Positions 25,617 through 33,743 of a stretch of DNA of 64,000 nucleotides are shown one piece after another. The notes beneath the pieces are model-generated. The model worked only from the letters and a program-made list of their open reading frames with translations. It did no database searches and was not told where the DNA came from. The DNA is from Przewalskia tangutica. Its lineage: Eukaryota > Streptophyta > Magnoliopsida > Solanales > Solanaceae. Position 1 is the first letter of the stretch. Every line of letters begins with the position of its first letter. The position numbers were made by a program, and so were the translations under genes. Location: contig CM056740.1 of assembly GCA_029844215.1 (NCBI GenBank), positions 25,959,873-26,023,872 of the forward strand, in the 5' to 3' direction.

Positions 25617-25626
25617 GTATTTATAG
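25617..25626 (-). promoter_or_regulatory. LTR TATA box (G 3' LTR)
   Basis: Minus-strand CTATAAATAC then a C run, ~480 nt from the LTR start. The equivalent in the 5' LTR is 54323-54332. Confidence 0.65.
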
Positions 25627-25704
25627 AACAATCAAGGGCCAAGATTCAAGCAAGTGGAGGGTGAAGATTTGGTTGCTTGTGTGAGTGAAGTCTTCCAACC
25701 AAGT

Positions 25705-25776
25705 GTCCACCACAACTTTGGGACATATGTCCACCACAACTTTGGGACATATGTCCACCACAACTTTGAGCCATGT
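25705..25776 (-). repeat. 24-bp U3 tandem repeat, three copies
   Basis: Units begin 'gtccaccacaactttg' at 25705, 25729 and 25753, exactly 24 bp apart. The G 5' LTR has two (54411 and 54435). The last unit is slightly diverged ('gagccatgtgg'). Confidence 0.9.
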
Positions 25777-26106
25777 GGCTAGCCACTTGCTCTCCAAAAA
25801 CCGTCCACCCTCTCCCACTTGCCCCACAAAAAATATCTTCCAAGACTTTGACTAATTGACTTGGCCACTTGCCCACAATTTTAGTACAAACATGCCAACT
25901 AAGGGTTACACATGTAGCCATCCTATTGTTCAAAAATATTTCATATCTCTGAAAAATCATTAATTGGCTAAAATATTAAAAACGTAAAATTTCCTTCACA
26001 AGGTTCTAATCTTTCATTGAAAGTTCACAATTTCATCCTTAACCTAATTAGGGCTTACACAATTGTGCGTCGCCCTACATACATACTGCGGAACTACGGT
26101 ATAACA

Positions 26107-26141
26107 TTCTCCCCTCCTTAGAAACATTCGTCCCGAATGTT
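26107..26141 (-). promoter_or_regulatory. Polypurine tract and hairpin of element G
   Basis: Minus strand TTTCTAAGGAGGGGAGAA abuts the LTR start. The upstream inverted repeat AACATTCG/CGAATGTT is at 26123-26141 with a 3-nt loop. Confidence 0.87.
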
Positions 26142-26269
26142 CCTTCTAGATTCAATTAAATCAGAAACGACATAGCTCCTCACAACTTAAACAGTTTGCA
26201 AATGCCACACATGGCCACAATACAACACTTAAGTACATATGAAAATTAAAATCAAGCAGGAAAGTGAGT

Positions 26270-26911
26270 TACCTGGAGGTGTGGGGAATAAGTAAGGATA
26301 CTTCTGCCTCATGTCCTCCTCTGCTTCCTACGTCATCTCCTCTCTGTTCTCGTTCCGCCATAAGACCTTGACGGAAGCCACATCCTTTGTCCGCAGACGC
26401 CTAACCTGACGATCGAGTATCGCTATGGGACTCTCCTCATACGATAACTCCTCTGTCACCTGGATATCATCAATCGGGTGCACTCTAGATGGATCTCCGA
26501 TACATCTCCTCAACATAGAAACATGAAAAACCGGATGCACTGCCTCCAGATCGGACGGCAGATCCAACTCATGTGCAACCTTGCCTACCTCGCGACAACT
26601 GATAAGGCCCAATGTACCTGGGCCGAGCTTCCTTTCTTCCCAAACCTTATCACACCCTTCATGGGTGACACCTTCAGAAAACCCAATCATCAACCTCAAA
26701 CCTGATGCCGACGACGATGATCCGTGATACGACTTGCCGACTGAGTCATTAATAACCGCTCGATAAGCTTCACCTTATCCATCGCTCGTCAGATCAAGTC
26801 CGCCCGACTAACTGCACCTCACCCACATCGAACCAGCCTATCGGTGACCTGCACTTCCTCCCATATAAGGCCTCATAAGGCGCCATCTGAATACTGGAAT
26901 GGTAGCTGTTA
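26270..26911 (-). pseudogene. pol: Integrase C-terminus and chromodomain-like tail of element G
   Basis: This is the end of the G polyprotein. The minus-strand frame 26699-26328 reads a GPY/F-like segment (REVGKVAHELDLP), then the HPVFHVSMLRRCIGDP linker, then a chromodomain-like region (YEESPIAILDRQVRRLR, VKVLWRNENREEMT). In chromoviruses this tail can direct integration toward particular chromatin. The frame ends at a TAG (about 26326), where the family has a conserved tryptophan (TGG). After it, the same frame continues EAEEDMRQKYPYLF, so the stop is a single-base lesion. Upstream, 26700-26911 joins the integrase core through at least one frameshift. Confidence 0.82.
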
Positions 26912-28273
26912 TTATACGCAAACTCCACTAGTGGCAAATGGTGCTCCTACCACGAAATCAATAACACAGACTCGCAGCATATCCTCAAGTGTCTGGATAG
27001 TACGCTCGCCGCTGCCGTGCTCCGAGGATGGAATGCGATCGAGGCTCACCTGCGTCCCTAATCCCTTCTGGAAAGACCTCCAGAAGTTAGCCGTAAACTG
27101 GGCTCCTCTGTCCGATATGATAGAAATAGGGACCCCATGCAGTCTCACGATCTCTCGGATGTAAAGTCTAGCATAATCCTCAGCCGAAAAAGTCGTCCTG
27201 ACGGGAAGAAAGTGGGCGGATTTCGTCAGCCTGTCGACGATAACCCAGATAGAATCATGCTTCCTCGGAGTGCGAGGTAACCCTGTAATAAAGTCCATAT
27301 TGATCACCTCCCACTTCCACGCCGGAATCTCTATAGCCTGCAACAACCCACCAGGCCTCTGGTGCTCCGCCTTGACCTGCTGACAACTCGGGCACTGAGC
27401 AACAAACTCTGCAACGTCCCTCTTCAGGCCATCCCACCAATACACAGATCTGAGGTCGTGGTACATCTTTGTCGACCCCGGATGGATAGAGTAACGCGCG
27501 CTGTGTGCTTCCCCTAGAACCTGCTGCCGAAGTCCCGCAATATCTGGAACACACAACCTGCCCTCAAATCTTAGCACCCCATCAGGTGCTACCTCGAATG
27601 GACCCTTCCCCTCACGAAGAGCCGTATCACGATACCGGGTCATACTCGGATCCTCAAACTGTCGCCTCTTCACCTCCTCGACGATGGAAGACTCGACAAC
27701 CTCTCGAACCCGAACCCCACTACTATCAGAATCAATCAATCGGACTCCAAGGCTCGCTAGCTGATGTAACTCGCGGACCATGCCCCTCCTCTCTGGCTGC
27801 ACCTCTGATAGACTACCCATCGACCTACGACTAAGGGCATCTGCCACTACATTGGCCTTCCCTGGGTGGTATAGGATATCGACATCATAATCCTTGAGTA
27901 GCTCTAACCACCGTCTCTGTCGTAAGTTCAACTCCCTCTGGCTGAAGATATACTGGAGGCTCTTGTGGTCTGTGTAAATATCCACATGAACTCCATACAA
28001 ATAATGTCTCCAGATCTTCAAGGCGTGAATCACCGCTGCCAACTCTAAGTCATGTGTGGGGTAGTTCTTCTCAAGCTTCTTGAGCTGTCGAGATGCATAA
28101 GCTATAACCTTGCCCTGCTGCATCAACACACATCCAAGACCGATGCCCGACGCATCACAATAAACCACATAGCCGTCTGGACCCTCTGGAAGAGTAAGAA
28201 CTGGGGCGGTTGTCAACCTCTCCTTCAGTAACTGGAAGCCCTCCTCACAAGCATCCGTCCACTGAAACTTAGC
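26912..28273 (-). pseudogene. pol: RNase H and integrase core of element G (pol, split by T)
   Basis: One long minus-strand frame covers the RNase H domain and most of integrase. RNase H acidic residues are visible in YCDASG, DLELAAV, YTDHKS and VVADALSR. The integrase zinc-binding part has an HX6H (AHSARYSIHPG) and CPSCQ. The catalytic core has the first Asp in NMDFITGL and the second in ISDRGAQF; the expected Glu is in GSGERTIQ. The segment before it (RIPSSEHGSG) departs from the family motif and looks like a compensated frameshift, and the frame is lost again after LEDMLRV. On the 5' side, codons before 28273 belong to LTR T1, so the open frame to 28408 is a chimera produced by the insertion. 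Confidence 0.9.
28269..28273. repeat. Target-site duplication TTAGC, left copy, of tandem T
   Basis: Identical to 42323-42327. The restored site (aaac-ttagc-tgccttctgag) matches element B near 7255-7275, confirming insertion between RT and RNase H of G. Confidence 0.94.
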
Positions 28274-28678
28274 TGTTATACCCCGTATTTCCAGAGTATG
28301 TACGTAAGGACGTACGTAGAAAAGTTCAAGCTTAAAGTGTAAGGGCCGAATTTCACTTTGTGCACAACACCCGATTAGAGTCGTTTTTCGACGAAACGTT
28401 TTGCACAACTCGCGTAGGATAAATTACGGCTATGTCATTTCTAATTTTTGCGGATTTTTCCGAGAGACGAAACATTTTAGACCAACGAGAGGGCGACACT
28501 TGTCACCCTCTCATTGGGGACGTTGGGCGGTAACAAGTGGACGATTGGTTGCCTATTTTGTCAAGGAGTTGGTAGGATATTTTTGTGTAGTAGATAGAAT
28601 GGACACTTGCCTAAATCCTCACCCTACACTTGCCTTGCACTTGGCATCATCTTGGCCATTGGTTGGCCAATGCTTGAC

Positions 28679-28688
28679 CTATAAATAC
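28679..28688 (+). promoter_or_regulatory. LTR TATA box (T LTR 1)
   Basis: CTATAAATAC followed by a C run, 405 nt into the LTR. Repeated at 34149-34158 and 39671-39680 in LTR 2 and LTR 3. It implies an R-U5 leader of about 2.6 kb. Confidence 0.68.
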
Positions 28689-29787
28689 CCCCCTTTAGAT
28701 GAAGAGTTCTTCATCCACAACTCACTTTCCAAGTCTTGAAAATCCCTCCCCTTTCTTGTTGTGTTTTCGTCCAACACCTCCCCCCCCCCCTCTAGCCTTA
28801 GTGGCTTGGCCGAGAGCCCCCCCCTCTAAAAGCAAGCCCTAGCCGAAACACTACCCCCCCTCCCTTGGTAGAAATGTTGTCTTCCAAGTATTGTTATAAT
28901 GCCCAAAATACCCTAGCCCAAAATCCCTTATAGTATTTAAGTAGAAGTGGTGTAGAACTTCTAAGGGTTCTCGGGGCTATCTGAGCGCATTTAGGAGCTA
29001 AACCTCGCTCAGGATCGACGTTTATACTTGGATAATATTGGGCTTATCGAGGTAAATAACCTTATCCTCCCTTTGTAATTAGAATATACATACTGTAGAA
29101 GTATAGGAATAAGTATTAAATACTTAGAAGGATATTACTGAATAGAAATGAATCGTTATCACCGTAGGCGGTATAAAAGAAGAATAATTGAATCAGTACT
29201 CACATAGACTATATTACGAGATCGTATAGTTTACCGGGTAGGGAAGTGCTGCCCAAATGTCCATAGAATAGCGAACCCTCTGCTTAGAGCTTTGTACAAG
29301 ATCTGATCAGACGTTGATAGACGATTTGATCATATAGGTCGATTCTTCCGCGACATATTCAACTTGGCGGTGGATTTCACGAGAAGGTATGTGATTCTTC
29401 CTATACTCTTGAGCATGATATTTTGAAGAATATATATATAGTACTAGACGACGTGTTAACTGAACGTAGTTATACGGCAATGTCTTTTGACTTAAGCCTG
29501 AATAATAAGAACCTTGAAGTATTTCAAAAGAATTAAGAACTGTTTTTGAAAGAAGAGTAACGCTTGGTTTTAAAAGCTTAAGAGTTATACTAGCTTTATG
29601 GGAAGTTAGGTATAACGGCTTAAGAGAGATAAAACAAATGATTTATTGATTTTAAAAGTTAGGAGACTTGATCTTAAAAGATAAGAGACTTGACTTAATT
29701 AATATGAATTTTGTGTGAAACCTCATTCGTGAGTAATGAGTACTTGGTTTTTAAAAGGAATAATGTTTTACTGATTTCAGAAATCGG

Positions 29788-29955
29788 AATGAGTATCGAC
29801 AAACCACAGCAGCGTTAATAAAGTGAAATGTATTGACTAATAAGATATTATTAACCAGTAGAAACCTCCATCTGCATAGGAGCTAAGATAAGACAAAATG
29901 ATTTTTCCTAGATCATGACTGCTTTAATCAGATTGTTATAAATAAGAATAACCTA
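29788..29955 (+). repeat. Conserved ~165-bp LTR block (T LTR 1)
   Basis: Includes 'cctccatctgcataggagc' and 'agatcatgactgctttaatc'. Other copies: 35267-35430, 40764-40921, 45343-45500, 50930-51090, 57437-57605 and, on the minus strand, 22550-22715 and 63175-63340. Confidence 0.75.
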
Positions 29956-31070
29956 CTCACATATAAGGCATATGTTTCTCAAATCTTTTTAAAGAAGAAT
30001 TACATCATTAAATGATTAATCTATGAACTACGAAACCTTTCGAAAATGAGAAACTGGAGTATTAAAAATTAGGCAAACTTGAACGTTTAGAAAAGAATGT
30101 TGTTACTCGATTTATAAAAAGGAAGGTGTTCTGGTTTACCTAAAAATGTTAGTCACTCCATTACTACGGGTATCGGATGACCGTTATAAAAGAAATGGAC
30201 CTCTTAAAGAATTAATGTATGTAGTACTTTGAAGATAGAACTTGGTTTTGTTATCGTAAACATTAAAGTACCTTGTGTGGTTAGCTTGTCTATGTTTTGC
30301 TGGTAATAACCTTGTGATACCTTCCTGCTGTTTTGATAAGTACTCATGTTATGATACTACGTGTGTTAGTGTCTTGTGATGTTATTCTTGTTATGCTTAC
30401 GTTGTTAAACGTTAAGACTATTGTACTATTATTATATCACATACCCCCCCTTGACTTATTATACCGAGGGCTTGCCACCCTTGATGGGGGTCTTTACGGC
30501 CTATGCGGTCTGTATGACTATGCGGAGCAGCGGTATGCTCCAGGATTGATCATTCCGGGTGTATTAGCCCGATGAGGGGGATGCCCTATGCGGTCTTTTA
30601 GGGACTATGCGGTCTTTTGAGGCTATGCGGGCTGCGGAAGTCCAAAGCGGTACCGGGTCTGCCCCGATGCGAGAATACCTCACGCGTCTATGTGTGACCT
30701 ATGCGATCGCGGAGTCCAGGTTAGGCATGCATAATGATACTATGGGCGATTGGCCTTGCTTCGATCATTCGCGCCTAGGAAAGACTCGCATAGCTTACCT
30801 ATTATTGCTCTTGTTTGTGATGTGGCACTATGTTCAAATTGAACTAATTGTATTTGCAAATGGTTTTAAATACTTTGATTTCATTTAAAGTACTTTACAG
30901 TTTCACATACTTGGTACCTGTTGTCGACCTCTTCGGGGCCGCTCATGCCGCAGTAGGTACTCCCGCTGATCCCCGTTCTTAGGATCACCGTTTCATTGGA
31001 AAAGCTCCGCTTCTCCGAGGCTTAGCATTTTGATATGGTCCCGTCGTTGTAGGTATTTACATTCAGGGGT

Positions 31071-31093
31071 ATGGCGGGGCCCTGTCCCGCCAT
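31071..31093 (+). promoter_or_regulatory. GC-rich LTR stem-loop (T LTR 1)
   Basis: Arms ATGGCGGG and CCCGCCAT, 7-nt loop, 218 nt from the LTR end. Identical copies are at 36571-36593 and 42071-42093. Confidence 0.7.
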
Positions 31094-31315
31094 TGTTGTT
31101 TTAAACTCTTACAGGTCTGTATCCTTGTTGTAAAGTTGGGATGTAACTGTTCGTTTTGGGTATTTATATTATATGCCGAAAGGCACCCTTTTCTCAGAAA
31201 TTGTGTCTCATATATACTGCTTCGTATCTTGGTTGTTTTATATTCCGATTACTCGATGTATGACTACTTGGGTGCCCGTAGGCACTACCACGCCCCGAAC
31301 AGGTCGTGACAAAAG

Positions 31316-31330
31316 TGGTATCGAGTAGTT
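31316..31330 (+). promoter_or_regulatory. Primer-binding site, T internal 1
   Basis: TGGTATCGAGTAGTT, one base short of the second copy (TGGTATCAGAGTAGTT at 36827-36842). Complementary to initiator-Met tRNA over its first part. Confidence 0.85.
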
Positions 31331-31372
31331 AATCCTCGGAAAGTGTCTACGCATCGTATCTAGTAGAGTCTT

Positions 31373-31406
31373 GATTATCGGTGTGTTGTGCACCACACCA
31401 ATAATC
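31373..31406 (+). promoter_or_regulatory. Leader hairpin with GTGCAC loop (T internal 1)
   Basis: Stem GATTAT-GGTGTG pairs with CACACC-ATAATC (12 bp with one internal mismatch). The 8-nt loop is TTGTGCAC, holding the self-complementary GTGCAC at 31388-31393. It is between PBS and gag. Candidate RNA dimerisation or packaging element, by analogy only. Confidence 0.65.
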
Positions 31407-31518
31407 AGGAGGCTATAGGATATTTAGGATTGGTTTCCATTCTTCTCACTCTTAGATCGTACTTTAGAGTTGTGTTATAAGTTAGACACCTCTAACGTAT
31501 TCCTTTCCTTTACCGGTG

Positions 31519-32402
31519 ATGCCTCCGCGCCAGTAAACTCGCCCAGAGGCAAGGCAAGCGGAGCCGCAAGTGAGTACAGAGAGTTAGAAGGGCACAGCCC
31601 AATCATCACCCGGCGATGCTTCATGCGGGAGTTACGAGACGCCGCCAAGAAGAAGCAGAGTTTGGCACACGGCAAATAGCTCATCGCGCCATGACATCTG
31701 GGCCTTCGCCCACGGCTTGGAGCGAAAATATGGATTGGAAGGAGACGGCCCGCATTAGCAAGGGATTTGGCAAAGAGAGTATTTTATGTACCGGTATACC
31801 AAGGATATTGATGATTATCTAAAAGAAGGTTGTGAAAGTAGCTCTTGATCGGGAATGGCCGGTCTTGCGTTCAGCTTATGCGTGCGCCGAGAGATGTAGA
31901 GATCGACAGACAACCAAGATCGGAAGAGGCCCGATTGGCGGGATCATTTGGTAACTCTCGAGGCGAACCGCCTCAAAGCAGATTAGACATGCGTCCGCGG
32001 CGCAGTGTCCCTCCACCGCCCGCTTTTTCTCGGTGTTCACGATGTGGGCGCGCCATCCCGAGAATGTCGCTTTTTGATGGTTCTTGTTTTACTGCGCCGC
32101 CGTGGCCATGTGACGAGGATGTTCTGAGGAAGGATGCAGTAGGAGGACTCGCCTACCGATCGGGCCATGATTCAGCGGAGAGGAAGGGTGTTAGCTGAGG
32201 AGGCCACCCCACCTCGGTGTGGCCGTTGTGGTCGATGTCATCGCGTGAGTGTCGTGCTTCGCGACGGCTTGTTTTGCTTGCGGCAGCAGGCCATTTTATG
32301 AAATTGTCCAACCAGAGTTGGCGGGGATGTAGAGACTCACCTTCAGATCGATGGATAGTTCATCACCTTCCTCAAATGCGCCCAACAGTATGGTTGATTA
32401 GA
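31519..32402 (+). pseudogene. gag: Broken gag in T internal 1
   Basis: Starts at the ATG of 'atgcctccgcg', the position used by the other gag copies. Remnants include 'RSEEARLAGSFGNSRGEP' near 31920-31970 and two cysteine-rich regions. The first is near 32030-32110 (CSRCGRAIPRM). The second, near 32215-32320, is where the nucleotide sequence encodes a CFAC...GHF knuckle through a frameshift. The core gag domain is largely deleted, since the distance from start to knuckle is far shorter than in G. Ends before a stop at ~32402. Not functional. Confidence 0.72.
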
Positions 32403-32954
32403 ACGACCTAGGGGAAGTGCCGCGTAGATACAGGTATATCCTTAACCCTTTAGAGATTTATATGTATAGTAAGATGCGAATATCTTAAGTATTATTTTCG
32501 GTTAGCATTGTGTTGTTGTGATTAGAAATTTTGGTTAGTTAACCGGGTAAGATTGGGGGATAGAGAGAGTGGGAGCCTTAGAATATTATACGTAGAGACC
32601 TTAGAGGCGAGGCCATCTTTGGTGAAAGAATTATTTCATGTTTGACCCTTATCGAAGTGCATATTTACGTGAGATTTATATTGTTTAATAAGTCCCTGAG
32701 TAGTGTGAAATGAAAGAGGGTAGTTGAGCTAAGAAGACCGCTAGGTTTTCGTAAACGTGATTAGTGAGATTGTTCCGGATCGGGGAGCTAGTGTTTGCGC
32801 GTTGCCGGGTCGGGTTGAGGCCATGTGGCGGGTCGACCCGCGGCCTGTTTGGTGGTGGGGTCAGTTTGTGGTGGTCCCGCTTTGTGTTAGGGTCGCGAGG
32901 GTGTTAGGCCCAAGTTTAAGTTAACCACCGCATAATTCGTGGACGTTCGACCGA
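32403..32954 (+). other. Non-coding spacer of T internal 1
   Basis: This follows the gag stop and precedes the integrase remnant. Its 5' part is homologous to non-coding sequence after gag in E (60450-60300, minus strand). The GC-rich part at 32780-32950 is homologous to 59900-60070 in E and 110-280 in A. No open frame with a recognisable product is seen. Confidence 0.6.
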
Positions 32955-33430
32955 GTCGGGCCGATGAGGTCAGCCCATCTTATCTTTTAGTCAAACCGTG
33001 TACTCAGTAGTAAGTTGCGAGATGATTATTTCAGGAAGGTTGTAAGGCTGCACGGGGTGCCTACCTTCACCTTATGGCAGACAGTGGAGTCCAAGTTACG
33101 GCTGTTTCTTTTCTGGAAGAGTTACCAGGCAAGGTTAGGAACTCAGGTGAGTCTCAGAATCGCATTCGCCCTCGGGCCAGTGTTTGGATTTCAGGGGTAG
33201 TTGTGAGAATTGTTGTCTCCTGTGGAGGGAGTGTTTAAGCTACCATTTCAGTGTTCGGATGTCGCCTTATGAAGCCCGGTAGGGGTGGAAGTGTAAGTTG
33301 CCGGTCGATTGGTTCGATGTAAGCAAGGTTCAGATAGTGGGTTCATACTTGTTCAGCAGGGCGTGCATAGGGTGAAGCTTATCCGTGTGGTTATTGGCGC
33401 TCGTAGTCGGGGAAGCGATCGAAACATGGT
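32955..33430 (+). pseudogene. Integrase remnant in T internal 1
   Basis: Short pieces of the integrase core and C-terminus survive. RDDYFRKVVRLHGVP is at 33018-33060, a DSGVQVT-like segment near 33080 retains one Asp, ARLGTQVSL lies near 33130-33155, and LVQQGVHRVKLI is near 33345-33385. Part or all of the first-Asp region, RNase H and RT is missing, so T is a deletion derivative and could only move with enzymes from another element. Frames are broken between the pieces. Confidence 0.7.
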
Positions 33431-33713
33431 AAGTTTGGATAAAGAGTTCGAGGATACGAGAAGGGTACGACGAGTAAGGGAAGAAGCGAGCATGTGTAAG
33501 GACATAGATGTGATCTTTTCGTTTATAAAGAGTAGGTGCGAAGGGAGTATCTTTTAGACCCCGGGTGGGGAGCTTTTGTGATGTTAGGGGTGATTTCCCC
33601 GTGGACTTGGAGGTAAGTATTTGCGCTTGTTGTGTTGTGGCATGGTTGTTTTCGTAAGTATAGCAGTGAGGACTATACTGGCGCCTGTTTGTTTTGAGAC
33701 TTAGAAGGAACAT
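33330..33713 (-). other. Antisense open frame, T internal 1
   Basis: A 127-codon minus-strand frame lies opposite the integrase tail and 3' spacer. A fragment (THARFFPYSSYPSR) has a counterpart in element E around 59720-59765 (THVHFFPYSSYPSR). Antisense ORFs in the 3' spacer of plant gypsy elements are known, but this one is split in T2 (38928-39249) and in E, so coding is doubtful. Confidence 0.25.
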
Positions 33714-33743
33714 TCGGGACGAATGTTTCTAAGGAGGGGAGAA
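33709..33743 (+). promoter_or_regulatory. PPT and hairpin, T internal 1
   Basis: AACATTCG/CGAATGTT inverted repeat at 33709-33727, then TCTAAGGAGGGGAGAA directly before LTR 2 at 33744. Confidence 0.88.

Larger units (their letters stand above)
23607..26106 (-). repeat. Element G 3' LTR
   Basis: 2500 bp, TGTCACGACCTG... to ...CTACGGTATAACA. It has a GC-rich stem-loop at 23833-23855, 'gcatgaggtattcctcg' direct repeats at 24203-24440 and a TATA box at 25617-25626. A 24-bp U3 unit is present in three copies at 25705-25776, against two in the 5' LTR. Non-coding. Confidence 0.94.
28274..31311 (+). repeat. T LTR 1
   Basis: TGTTATACCCCG... to ...AGGTCGTGACA. TATA box 28679-28688, then C runs at 28780-28860, and the conserved block at 29788-29955. 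Direct repeats around 'tatgcgg' are at 30480-30730 and the stem-loop at 31071-31093. It shows more CAG/CTG lesions than LTR 3 and is non-coding. Confidence 0.95.

Noticed and set aside
32403..33743. Envelope-like gene after gag in T
   Set aside because: No signal peptide, transmembrane run or long sense frame; the recognisable pieces are integrase remnants.
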